A DNA stretch of 8,980 bases from Candidatus Falkowbacteria bacterium RIFOXYC2_FULL_47_12 (GCA_001778285.1 MFGL01000021.1:1-8980), one strand, 5' to 3'; shown: positions 1-5,858, counted from the stretch's first letter. Translations and numbers: made by a program. Notes: generated by a model from the sequence alone, not told the origin.

Positions 1-82
1 CACGGATGAACGTACGCGCCGAAACTGCTGTTGTTCCACGGTGTGCCGAATCTGCCGCTGCCGCCGTTGGCGGTGTAGGAGG
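1..82. repeat. 82-bp direct repeat, copy 1 (LGFP-like module of M23-3)
   Basis: Identical base for base to 1842-1923. It encodes the GGSGRFGTPWNNSSFGAYVHP part of the C-terminal module. Similarity fades between 83 and about 125 and the catalytic domains further upstream are strongly diverged. Copy 1 may continue beyond the window edge. Confidence 0.9.
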
Positions 83-659
83 TGAGGATGTGCTGGTTGA
101 GGGTGGAGTCGGGATATTTGCCGACCAGACTTGGAGCATGACTTGGAGGATTTGTAGTCCAAAGCCAATTAGCAGAATCATATGGATTAACTGCCACTCC
201 ATCTGAATACACTGTCATATCTAGATGAGGCCCAGTGGTTGTACCGGAATTATCTGATAATGCTAACCGCTGACCTCGCGTTACATGGCTGTTGAGCCCA
301 ACGAAAAATGAGCTGGACAACAAATGAGCCAATACAATCTTGACCTGATGGCCATTGATTACTCCCGCGTTTAACTTAATGTGGTTGCCAAATGACTTAA
401 TACCGCTGTCAAAATCATAATGCGGCACATTGTCTTGGATACTCTCAACATCCGCGTCGCAGGGAGCGACAATATAACTACCTTCGGGCACAGGATAGTC
501 GGTGCCGAGATGCCCCGGGTAACAACCAAACCCGCAATTTGGCTCAACATTACTTTCTATCGGCAATGTCAAAAATCCTTCGGCGCAAACGCTTCCTGCG
601 TAACTTAAAATACCAATTAGTAACCCAAACAACACTTTCACCACCTTCATCTTGTTCAT
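1..659 (-). CDS. Secreted M23 family metallopeptidase with LGFP-like C-terminal region, 3' end cut by window (M23-3)
   Basis: The reading frame is open from the ATG at 659 to the window edge: 219 codons, no stop, C-terminus missing. Residues 1-26 form a signal peptide (basic start, hydrophobic core, SVCA-EG cleavage site). The M23 domain spans about residues 30-165: H50xxxD54 in PGHLGTDYPVP, H112 in LAHLL, and GPHLD at 143-147. M23 enzymes are zinc endopeptidases that cut peptidoglycan peptides outside the membrane. Here the usual final HxH reads H145-L-D147, so the third zinc ligand is Asp rather than His; activity is uncertain. A second module begins near residue 180, with TANGGSGRFGTPWNNSSFGAYVHP almost identical to M23-2 and resembling an LGFP-like repeat. 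The start at 659 is chosen over the ATG at 650 because TCCTTT (AAAGGA) lies 8 bases upstream. It is the last member of the alternating array, 132 bp after PsbP-D. Confidence 0.85.
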   Translation of the reverse strand, partial: MNKMKVVKVLFGLLIGILSYAGSVCAEGFLTLPIESNVEPNCGFGCYPGHLGTDYPVPEGSYIVAPCDADVESIQDNVPHYDFDSGIKSFGNHIKLNAGVINGHQVKIVLAHLLSSSFFVGLNSHVTRGQRLALSDNSGTTTGPHLDMTVYSDGVAVNPYDSANWLWTTNPPSHAPSLVGKYPDSTLNQHILTSYTANGGSGRFGTPWNNSSFGAYVHP

Positions 660-667
660 GATTTAGA

Positions 668-673
668 TCCTTT
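668..673 (-). promoter_or_regulatory. Ribosome binding site of M23-3
   Basis: AAAGGA on the minus strand, 8 bases before the ATG at 659. It decides the start in favour of 659 over the in-frame ATG at 650, which would lie 17 bases away. Confidence 0.6.
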
Positions 674-714
674 CTTGCGTCTCAGTGTTTAGTTGTGAAT
701 GAACAACAAATTTT

Positions 715-776
715 GTAGCTTTGAGCTACGAGAGTTCAAAGCTACTCTTAGAGAGAGGTAATTTTAGTTACATCTC
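715..776 (-). other. Pair of stem-loops between PsbP-D and M23-3
   Basis: Two inverted repeats occupy the spacer. In minus-strand order, the first has arms 768-776 and 753-761 (8 of 9 pairs, 6-base loop). The second has arms 736-745 and 715-724 (10 perfect pairs, GTAGCTTTGA/TCAAAGCTAC, 11-base loop). No long T-run follows, so a classical terminator is not supported; an mRNA processing, stability or attenuation element is possible. The same arrangement of two hairpins after a PsbP-like stop and before an M23 start occurs at 2611-2656 and 4880-4936. Confidence 0.45.
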
Positions 777-791
777 CTAAAGAGTTTGAGA

Positions 792-1463
792 TTACTTTAA
801 AAAATTAATACTATTCAAAATACTGCTGATATCACTATTATGTTGTTCTGTGTTTTTTTGATCTTCGCTAAGAATGCGACTAATAATTTCTATATAATAA
901 ATATCATTATTATTTTGAAAAGCAACATCATTGAAATAACCCCCACTAACATTTGACGTTATCGTGCGATAAGTGGCTTCAATCGAAGCAATTTTTATAT
1001 TAGATATTTTATGTAAGGTCGATGTCTCTGAATCTACAGGAAATAATTTGTCTAACCACTCTCTGACATCTTTTTTATTATCTACAGAATATACATTTAT
1101 TTTAATTATACTGCCATCGGTACTTCCATACTGATTTACAAACATTTTTTTTACTGCGATAACATTATGACTATTATACTGTTTATATTCTTCACTTAAT
1201 TCCCACCCCTCCGGATACTTCACTTCAAACCCGTACTCCTCATTCCGATATGTTTCCCAATTTGACATATCAATATCTTTCGTCGTAGAACTCGCCACCT
1301 GTCTTTGCAACTGATTATTATTATCTTGCGTTTGTTCCGGTTTATTCTCCGTTACCGGCGGATTAACTTCCCGTTTTTGTGTTTTCAGGTACCAAAACAC
1401 CCCTCCCCCAATTAAAGCAAGGATAATAACAGTGGCAACGGAAATAATAACTTTTTTATTCAT
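792..1463 (-). CDS. Membrane-anchored PsbP-like protein (PsbP-D)
   Basis: A 223-aa protein with one N-terminal transmembrane helix at about residues 5-26 (IISVATVIILALIGGGVFWY) after a short basic start, so the rest should face outward. A polar linker rich in N, Q, P and E follows (about 30-65, with NPPVTEN). The globular domain, about 69-223, opens with WETYRNEEYGFEVKYPEGW, a typical entry to PsbP-like/Mog1-type alpha-beta domains. It ends in DISSILNSINFLK, like the closing helix and strand of that fold. No catalytic residues are recognisable; ligand and partner are unknown. It lies 62 bp after M23-2 and 132 bp before M23-3. No Shine-Dalgarno stands at normal distance from the ATG, but a good promoter lies upstream (1501-1529). 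The domain call rests on the entry motif and overall layout. Confidence 0.85.
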   Translation of the reverse strand: MNKKVIISVATVIILALIGGGVFWYLKTQKREVNPPVTENKPEQTQDNNNQLQRQVASSTTKDIDMSNWETYRNEEYGFEVKYPEGWELSEEYKQYNSHNVIAVKKMFVNQYGSTDGSIIKINVYSVDNKKDVREWLDKLFPVDSETSTLHKISNIKIASIEATYRTITSNVSGGYFNDVAFQNNNDIYYIEIISRILSEDQKNTEQHNSDISSILNSINFLK

Positions 1464-1495
1464 ATATTTTGAGTTTAACTTTTTTACTTCTCTTG

Positions 1496-1508
1496 GCTAA
1501 ATTTTAGC
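1496..1508. promoter_or_regulatory. 13-bp palindrome over the -10 box of PsbP-D
   Basis: GCTAAATTTTAGC has 6-bp arms around one central base (1502) and covers the predicted -10 element at 1501-1506. The placement would suit an operator, but such AT-rich palindromes are also common by chance and the other leaders do not clearly share it. Confidence 0.2.
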
Positions 1509-1529
1509 TAAAAATAGTGTAAAAGTCAA
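1501..1529 (-). promoter_or_regulatory. Sigma-70-like promoter for PsbP-D
   Basis: On the minus strand TTGACT (1524-1529), a 17-base spacer and TAAAAT (1501-1506): five of six matches in each box with ideal spacing. The -35 box overlaps the TGA stop of M23-2 (1526-1528). Transcription would start near 1494, about 30 bases before the ATG at 1463. It aligns with the weaker boxes upstream of the other three PsbP-like genes, which supports function. Confidence 0.5.
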
Positions 1530-2533
1530 ATATTCCGCTTCCTGCCTTCTTTGGATGTTTCGGCTACCGTATCGTACCCCAAATAATGGACAGTACTGCC
1601 TTTGACGAATGTCTGTACGACCAATTGATGGCCGTTACTCTCGTGCGTGGCGTAGTACTCGTTGCTTTTTGGCGCGCCGTAGTTGGTGTAGCCGTAGTTG
1701 GCATGCCAAAAAGTGAGTATTTGGCCGTGCACCGGAAACGCTTGTCCAGCCGCCGGATTATCCACTATCTGCCACCAGTGGCCGTCCAGCTCTATAAAAT
1801 CCTGCAACCAGACGACATTGGGATCACTGGGATTGTCCGGCCACGGATGAACGTACGCGCCGAAACTGCTGTTGTTCCACGGTGTGCCGAATCTGCCGCT
1901 GCCGCCGTTGGCGGTGTAGGAGGAGAAGATGTGGTTGTTGGTGGTGCCGTTGGGGTATTTTGCAACCATCGGAGCTGGTGTTTTGGTATTTATCCAATTG
2001 ATGGGGTCAACAAAACCGTTGTAGGGGTATTGACCGGGGCTTGGAATTCGACCCCAACTTGTTGAAGGGTAGTTCAATCCTGGAAAAATACCAAGATGAA
2101 GATGAACGCCCCCACTATACCAACCTATTTTTGCAAATGATATACCTCCAAAAACCGAATCTCCTGATTTTATGCTATTTACCTTTACATGAGCATACAA
2201 AGCTAAAAATGGAGTATTGTCTGCAAGTAAATGCTTAACAAAAACCCCCATATTTCCTGAACCCCAACTAGCTTCGGTATAACTTATGTAGTATATTTCC
2301 CCATCGCTTATGGGATAAGCCAAATCGTCGACATTTGCATAAAAATCATGGCCGATATGACAAAAATTATCATAATAATCATCGTCACTCGCTAACCAGC
2401 CAACATCGCCGCTTATCGGAGCTCTGCCAGTGGGATAATAAAATCCCGTGGGCGTGCGCTCTAAAGCGTAGACATTTTTCAAACTTACGACAATTAGTAA
2501 TGCAACCAGACAAGACGCTTTTGATACTTTCAT
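1526..2533 (-). CDS. Secreted M23 family metallopeptidase with two LGFP-like motifs (M23-2)
   Basis: A 335-aa protein. Residues 1-23 are a signal peptide (hydrophobic core LVALLIVVSL, likely cleavage after VYA). The M23 domain is about residues 27-185, with H59xxxD63 (CHIGHD), H115 (YAHV) and H144-L-H146, the full set of zinc-binding and catalytic residues. It should therefore be an active peptidoglycan endopeptidase outside the membrane. The C-terminal region has two LGFP-like motifs: FGTPWNNSSFGAYVHPW...WLQDF (215-246) and YGAPKSNEY...VVQTFVKGS (285-313). LGFP repeats are found in cell-wall-associated proteins, so they may target the enzyme. The C-terminal half is clearly richer in GC than the catalytic half, with the change near 2040. 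AGGAGG at 2543-2548 is 9 bases before the ATG. The TGA stop overlaps the next gene's -35 box. Confidence 0.9.
   Translation of the reverse strand: MKVSKASCLVALLIVVSLKNVYALERTPTGFYYPTGRAPISGDVGWLASDDDYYDNFCHIGHDFYANVDDLAYPISDGEIYYISYTEASWGSGNMGVFVKHLLADNTPFLALYAHVKVNSIKSGDSVFGGISFAKIGWYSGGVHLHLGIFPGLNYPSTSWGRIPSPGQYPYNGFVDPINWINTKTPAPMVAKYPNGTTNNHIFSSYTANGGSGRFGTPWNNSSFGAYVHPWPDNPSDPNVVWLQDFIELDGHWWQIVDNPAAGQAFPVHGQILTFWHANYGYTNYGAPKSNEYYATHESNGHQLVVQTFVKGSTVHYLGYDTVAETSKEGRKRNI
1842..1923. repeat. 82-bp direct repeat, copy 2 (LGFP-like module of M23-2)
   Basis: Exact match to 1-82, in the same reading frame and the same domain position of M23-2. Identity at synonymous sites indicates recent duplication or gene conversion of this segment. 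Confidence 0.9.
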
Positions 2534-2542
2534 TTCCGTATT

Positions 2543-2548
2543 CCTCCT
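2543..2548 (-). promoter_or_regulatory. Strong ribosome binding site of M23-2
   Basis: AGGAGG on the minus strand, 9 bases before the ATG at 2533. It follows a purine-rich stretch of A and G (2549-2575). This contrasts with the PsbP-like genes, which mostly lack such a site. Confidence 0.75.
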
Positions 2549-2610
2549 ATTTCTGATTTTCTTTCTTTTCTTTCTTTGTAATTGTAAATGATCAAAAAAA
2601 GAACGAAATT

Positions 2611-2656
2611 AAAGTAATACTAAATTACTTTTATAGGGAGCATAAAAAATATGCTC
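2611..2656 (-). other. Pair of stem-loops between PsbP-C and M23-2
   Basis: In minus-strand order, the first hairpin has arms GAGCATA/TATGCTC (2650-2656 and 2638-2644; 7 perfect pairs, loop of five T). The second has arms AAAGTAAT/ATTACTTT (2624-2631 and 2611-2618; 8 perfect pairs, 5-base loop). A run of seven T lies about a dozen bases after the second, too far for a standard terminator. Both stems resemble those at 4880-4936 in sequence (GAG...CTC and AAAGTAAT). Confidence 0.5.
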
Positions 2657-2669
2657 GCCTAAAAATAAT

Positions 2670-3317
2670 CTAATTAATGAACTCAAAGGAATCAATTATT
2701 GTATTTTCTGCGTCATTTAACTCGTCCTTGTTTGCTTTTAATTCAAATAAGATACGATATACTTTTTGATCATTTTCTATGTAAATAGTATAGTATGCAC
2801 TAAAGCCTCCAAGCAATGCTTCATATGCTACATAATTATTAAATTCTGTTTTATTAAATTTTACTAAATCTATGCGGCTAAGACCTGATTTCTGAATTTC
2901 TAAATTGTAATTTAGATAATTCTCCAAATTTTTCCCTTCAGTATCAACAACAGAGATAACAATATCGCCTCCGGGTATTTCAGTTGCTCTTCCTCGACCA
3001 ACTGCTTCCTGAATATTTTTTTCTGTTTCAGGGCTAGTCAATGTTATTATGCCTTCAAACACTGGGTTTCCGTCTTTTATCGTCCACTCCCTCGGATACC
3101 TCACCTCAAACCCGTACTCCTCATTCCGGTATGTCTGCCAATCATCAGTATTTATGATTTCAGATTTTTGATTTTTGATTTCAGCCGGTTGATTTTCATT
3201 TCCCATTGCCGGCGGATTAACCGACTCGGGTTTATTTTTTGCATACCAAACCACGCCTCCGCCGATTAGGGCGAGGATGACAATGGAAATAATTGTAATA
3301 ACAATAGATTTTTTCAT
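2670..3317 (-). CDS. Membrane-anchored PsbP-like protein (PsbP-C)
   Basis: A 215-aa protein with an N-terminal helix (residues 4-26, IVITIISIVILALIGGGVVWY) and a linker with VNPPAMGNENQP. Within the linker, KNQKSEI is encoded by a heptanucleotide microrepeat also present in the SMC gene. The PsbP-like domain spans about 60-215, opening with WQTYRNEEYGFEVRYPREW and closing with NTIIDSFEFIN. The middle (residues 85-195) has little resemblance to PsbP-B or PsbP-D, so only the anchor and domain entry are shared. It should be anchored in the cytoplasmic membrane with the domain outside; function is unknown. The stop is TAG. It begins 61 bp after the M23-1 stop and is followed after 136 bp by M23-2. 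The ATG has no nearby Shine-Dalgarno. Confidence 0.85.
   Translation of the reverse strand: MKKSIVITIISIVILALIGGGVVWYAKNKPESVNPPAMGNENQPAEIKNQKSEIINTDDWQTYRNEEYGFEVRYPREWTIKDGNPVFEGIITLTSPETEKNIQEAVGRGRATEIPGGDIVISVVDTEGKNLENYLNYNLEIQKSGLSRIDLVKFNKTEFNNYVAYEALLGGFSAYYTIYIENDQKVYRILFELKANKDELNDAENTIIDSFEFIN
3163..3181. repeat. Heptanucleotide microrepeat (GATTTTT) inside PsbP-C linker
   Basis: GATTTTTGATTTTTGATTT encodes KNQKS on the minus strand. Its core of 18 bases recurs exactly at 7043-7060 in the SMC gene, in the same frame. It is probably a small expandable low-complexity tract. Confidence 0.6.
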
Positions 3318-3325
3318 AGATTTAG

Positions 3326-3500
3326 CGTTAATTTTTCCCTACTTTCACCCTACGTTGAAAACAGAGAAAAATCAATGCTTACTGCGTCACCTCATATTTT
3401 CCCATCCACTTCCCTTCCACTAATCCGTTACGATAGCGGCCCAGTTGTGAAAATTCAATCTGCACGAGCGGATTGTCTGCAGCCGAACGTTGGGCAACGC
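3326..3500. repeat. 175-bp direct repeat, copy 1 (M23-1 tail plus PsbP-C leader)
   Basis: Matches 5613-5787 with only two differences (3466 G against C, 3480 C against T). It covers the last 40 codons of M23-1, its stop codon, and the leader reaching to 8 bases before PsbP-C. Confidence 0.95.
3347..3375 (-). promoter_or_regulatory. Putative promoter in the PsbP-C leader
   Basis: TTGATT (3370-3375), 17 bases, then TAGGGT (3347-3352) on the minus strand. The -10 box is weak. Support comes mainly from alignment with the better TTGACT-17-TAAAAT of PsbP-D and with TTGATT-17-TAGCGT of PsbP-A at the same place after the upstream stop codon. Confidence 0.3.
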
Positions 3501-4773
3501 CCTTAAGCACGATTGCGCTCGGGACATTGCCGTTGAACTGCAATTCTACCGGATACCCGCTACCTGTGTAAACGTAGTTCATGGGGAAACCTGGCTGTTG
3601 CGGGTCCGGGTGGTTGCCGCCGCTGCTACCGACGGGGGTGGGAGTGGGGGTTGCCTGTGGGGTTGGCGTAGTGTCCGGACCGCCGGCGATGACAACTATG
3701 TTGTTTCCTTCCAATGTGACAACGTAGGAAATGAATGCCTGTAACCCCGCCGGCGCGTACCCTGACTTCCAGACAATGCCGAATGCGCCGGTACTCCGGC
3801 GCCACTGCAGCCAGCATTGTTCAAACTCTTGTGTCTGTATGTCACTGTTGACCGCGTCCTGATGCTCGTCTTCGTGGGGAGCGCCAAGATACACTGGTCC
3901 AAACAGATTGCCGGCTTGGCCATTGGGGAAATGAAACTGTCCAACTTTGTAGATGCCCCAAAACCCTTCTTTAACCAACCAGCATTTGTTTTGACCAGCA
4001 TTGTAGATGAGAGCGGTTTGGCCATCGGTTCCGTAGCGGTTATTAACATCAGTATTCTGAAAATTCTGGATTGTGATTCCGTTCCAGTCGTGAACGTAAA
4101 TACTGCCGCCCACGTCTGTGAACGGGACGCCGAGTTTGAGTTCGTAGCGTTTCACAAACTGGAGCGTTATTTCGCTGGACATGTTGGCGAAACGGCCGAT
4201 TTTGACGAAGGCGAGCGGATTGAAGTACTTACCAGGCCAAGTTGAACTAGGTAAATAACCATGACACCATGAAGGATAGTTCCCTTCCGTTGTCCCAAAT
4301 GAGTCTGTGTATATTGCAAAATGAATATGGTCAGGATTGGGGGCAGGATAATCCATTACCTCACCAATTTTACTACCTTGAATATCCAAGTCATCACCTA
4401 CGTTAATCCCCACGTGCTTAACATGTCCATATATGCTGCATACTTTTTCACCATTGGATAACTCATGTTCAATTATTATCAACCCTAACCAATCAGAGCC
4501 AGTTAAATCGTTCGGATCATACAAGGTATACTTTACTCTACCTTTCGCAATGGCAAATACCGCGGTACCGATACCGGTACCAAAATCGTCTGCAACGTGG
4601 TAGCCATTAAAGTTGGGGTTGTATCCTTCCCAACCAAGGCATCCATCCGCAGAATACCCAACTACGGGATCCTGAAATGTCAATACTTTTTCATAGGACT
4701 GGCCAATGTTTGGATACGACAACAGTAACACGAATGTCGACACTACTGCGATAATATTTCTCTTCCGTTTCAT
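3379..4773 (-). CDS. Secreted M23 family metallopeptidase, long multidomain form (M23-1)
   Basis: A 464-aa protein. A signal peptide lies at about residues 1-26 (KRKRN then IIAVVSTFVLLLSY). The M23 domain spans about 30-185, with H59xxxD63 (YHVADD), H117 (YGHV) and H149-I-H151, so all metal-binding and catalytic positions are present. An LGFP-like region follows: LGVPFTDVGGSIYVHDW...IQNF (214-238) and LGAPHEDE...TQEFEQCW (296-321). Then come a Pro/Thr-rich linker (366-395, TPTPQATPTPTP) and a beta-rich tail of about 70 residues ending GKWMGKYEVTQ. The linker and tail are absent from M23-2. The enzyme should cut peptidoglycan outside the membrane; tail function is unknown. GC content rises sharply near 4230, where the catalytic domain ends. 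AAGGAGA (4781-4787) sits 7 bases before the ATG. Confidence 0.9.
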   Translation of the reverse strand: MKRKRNIIAVVSTFVLLLSYPNIGQSYEKVLTFQDPVVGYSADGCLGWEGYNPNFNGYHVADDFGTGIGTAVFAIAKGRVKYTLYDPNDLTGSDWLGLIIIEHELSNGEKVCSIYGHVKHVGINVGDDLDIQGSKIGEVMDYPAPNPDHIHFAIYTDSFGTTEGNYPSWCHGYLPSSTWPGKYFNPLAFVKIGRFANMSSEITLQFVKRYELKLGVPFTDVGGSIYVHDWNGITIQNFQNTDVNNRYGTDGQTALIYNAGQNKCWLVKEGFWGIYKVGQFHFPNGQAGNLFGPVYLGAPHEDEHQDAVNSDIQTQEFEQCWLQWRRSTGAFGIVWKSGYAPAGLQAFISYVVTLEGNNIVVIAGGPDTTPTPQATPTPTPVGSSGGNHPDPQQPGFPMNYVYTGSGYPVELQFNGNVPSAIVLKGVAQRSAADNPLVQIEFSQLGRYRNGLVEGKWMGKYEVTQ

Positions 4774-4780
4774 GACATAC

Positions 4781-4787
4781 TCTCCTT
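4781..4787 (-). promoter_or_regulatory. Ribosome binding site of M23-1
   Basis: AAGGAGA on the minus strand, 7 bases before the ATG at 4773. An out-of-frame ATG at 4778 meets a stop two codons later and is not a plausible start. Confidence 0.7.
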
Positions 4788-4857
4788 CTTTCTTTTTTTA
4801 GTGCGGACCCTGATTTTATCTATTCAAAATACAATATCATCCATTACGTCCGGATGA

Positions 4858-4936
4858 ATTGTTAAGGAACAATGTTAGCAAAGTAATTTTTTCTTAAAAT
4901 TACTTTATGGAGCATCTACCAATATCGTAGATACTC
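4858..4936 (-). other. Stem-loops between PsbP-B and M23-1
   Basis: In minus-strand order, the first hairpin has arms 4927-4936 and 4910-4919. Its single non-Watson-Crick pair would be G-U in minus-strand RNA but C-A in plus-strand RNA, favouring a role in the minus transcript. The second has arms 4896-4906 and 4880-4890, 11 perfect pairs (AAAGTAATTTT/AAAATTACTTT) with a 5-base loop. A third small one (ATTGTT AAGG AACAAT on the plus strand, 4858-4873) follows. No T-run typical of a terminator is present. Confidence 0.5.
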
Positions 4937-4949
4937 TAAAAATAATTTT

Positions 4950-5603
4950 TTATGGACATTCTATCTGATTTACCATAACTGTCATAACATCCCTTGCCGT
5001 ACCAAACGGTGCAGTTAATTGAACAAATTTACTGCCACAATCCACAATTCCTACATCAAAATTAATATTGCCTGGAATATCATATTCTAAAATACTATCG
5101 TATCCCAATTTTGTTTTTAATTTTTTTGCAGTTGATGATGCCAATTCTTTATTATAAAGTTTCTGATAATATTGTGTAATATTTTCATTATTTTTTTTAT
5201 CAACAATCCGCATCTCTATATCGCCGTAATACTCATAACCTGCTTTTTTTTCTCTGGGATAAAAACCAAACAATGGATAACCAAAATTTTTTGTGTAGTC
5301 TTCCCAATACCACCCCTCCGGATACCGCACCTCAAACCCATACTCCTCGTTCCGGTACGTCTGCCAGCCTGCCTCGTCGGCAGACGAGTCACTCGTGTCC
5401 ACGCCAGCCGTAGCAGAACCAACAACTTCTCCCTGCAGTTGATTATTTTCTGTATTACTACTATCTTGCGGTCCCTGTCCGCTATTTTCCGTCACCGGCC
5501 GGTTTTGATTCTGTTTCTGACTTTTCACATACCAAACCGCTCCGCCAATCGCGGCGAGGATAACGACGATACTAATTGTAATGGTGATTTGCTTTTTTGA
5601 CAT
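4950..5603 (-). CDS. Membrane-anchored PsbP-like protein (PsbP-B)
   Basis: A 217-aa protein with an N-terminal helix at residues 5-26 (ITITISIVVILAAIGGAVWY). A long polar linker (27-78) is rich in Q, N, S, D and E, with NRPVTEN as the counterpart of NPPVTEN in PsbP-D. The PsbP-like domain, 80-217, opens with WQTYRNEEYGFEVRYPEGW. The C-terminal end (VMTVMVNQIECP) departs from the SINF/FEF endings of its relatives. It contains two cysteines, C189 and C216, that could pair outside the cell. Function is unknown; it is predicted to face outward. It lies 62 bp after the M23 remnant, whose tail and leader match those upstream of PsbP-C almost exactly, and 176 bp before M23-1. A weak GGA lies 8 bases before the ATG. 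Confidence 0.85.
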   Translation of the reverse strand: MSKKQITITISIVVILAAIGGAVWYVKSQKQNQNRPVTENSGQGPQDSSNTENNQLQGEVVGSATAGVDTSDSSADEAGWQTYRNEEYGFEVRYPEGWYWEDYTKNFGYPLFGFYPREKKAGYEYYGDIEMRIVDKKNNENITQYYQKLYNKELASSTAKKLKTKLGYDSILEYDIPGNINFDVGIVDCGSKFVQLTAPFGTARDVMTVMVNQIECP

Positions 5604-5612
5604 AAAATTTTC

Positions 5613-5787
5613 CGTTAATTTTTCCCTACTTTCACCCTACGTTGAAAACAGAGAAAAATCAATGCTTACTGCGTCACCTCATATTTTCCCATCCACTTCC
5701 CTTCCACTAATCCGTTACGATAGCGGCCCAGTTGTGAAAATTCAATCTGCACCAGCGGATTGTCTGTAGCCGAACGTTGGGCAACGC
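5613..5787. repeat. 175-bp direct repeat, copy 2 (M23 remnant plus PsbP-B leader)
   Basis: Two mismatches against 3326-3500. It carries the tail of a lost M23-type gene and the leader of PsbP-B, including the TTGATT box (5657-5662) and TAGGGT (5634-5639). Similarity stops abruptly at 5787/5788, inside the palindrome CAACGCGTTG (5782-5791), which marks the probable breakpoint. Confidence 0.95.
5666..5787 (-). pseudogene. Remnant of an M23-1-type gene: last 40 codons and stop only
   Basis: The segment encodes VAQRSATDNPLVQ...GKWMGKYEVTQ and a TAA stop. It differs from the M23-1 tail by one amino acid (A to T); the second base change is silent. Upstream, the frame meets a TAA within a few codons and there is no start codon or ribosome site. 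The signal peptide, catalytic domain, LGFP-like region and linker are all gone. It sits exactly where an M23 gene is expected, between PsbP-A and PsbP-B. The remaining 71 bp to the PsbP-A stop (5788-5858) hold no recognisable gene and lack the paired hairpins found in the other spacers, so the deletion probably removed those too. Two mismatches in 175 bp suggest a recent event. Confidence 0.85.
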
Positions 5788-5858
5788 GTTGGTATTAACA
5801 AATGCCAAGATTGCTTTTTGGGAAACAAAAACTGCGTTTGCGTTTCCGGGAAGAAATC

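Noticed and set aside
1526..1528. Recoding of UGA as an amino acid (as in Gracilibacteria and Absconditabacteria).
   Set aside because: TGA ends M23-2 at a sensible place, just before the next gene's leader, and no in-frame TGA interrupts a conserved domain anywhere in the window.
1586..2065. Long plus-strand open frames, such as 159 codons at 1586-2065 and several opposite the SMC gene.
   Set aside because: They are antisense to clear minus-strand genes in GC-rich segments, lack domain signatures and ribosome sites, and have compositions typical of shadow frames.
3379..3411. The M23-1 ending WMGKYEVTQ looks like the start of a formylglycine-generating enzyme (FGE-sulfatase) domain.
   Set aside because: The sequence after the stop codon does not continue such a domain in any obvious way, and the residues before it do not fit that family. 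The same ending is kept in the remnant, so it looks like a natural C-terminus.
5358..5386. Inverted repeat CGTCTGCC/GGCAGACG in the linker of PsbP-B as a REP-like mobile palindrome.
   Set aside because: It is within a continuous coding frame, and one arm is native sequence shared with PsbP-C (GTCTGCCA encoding part of WQT). With a single copy in the window, chance is likely enough.
5788..5858. Possible short gene or terminator between PsbP-A and the M23 remnant.
   Set aside because: There is no start codon with a ribosome site. The only inverted repeat (GGAAAC/GTTTCC) has six pairs and a 15-base loop, too weak to call.
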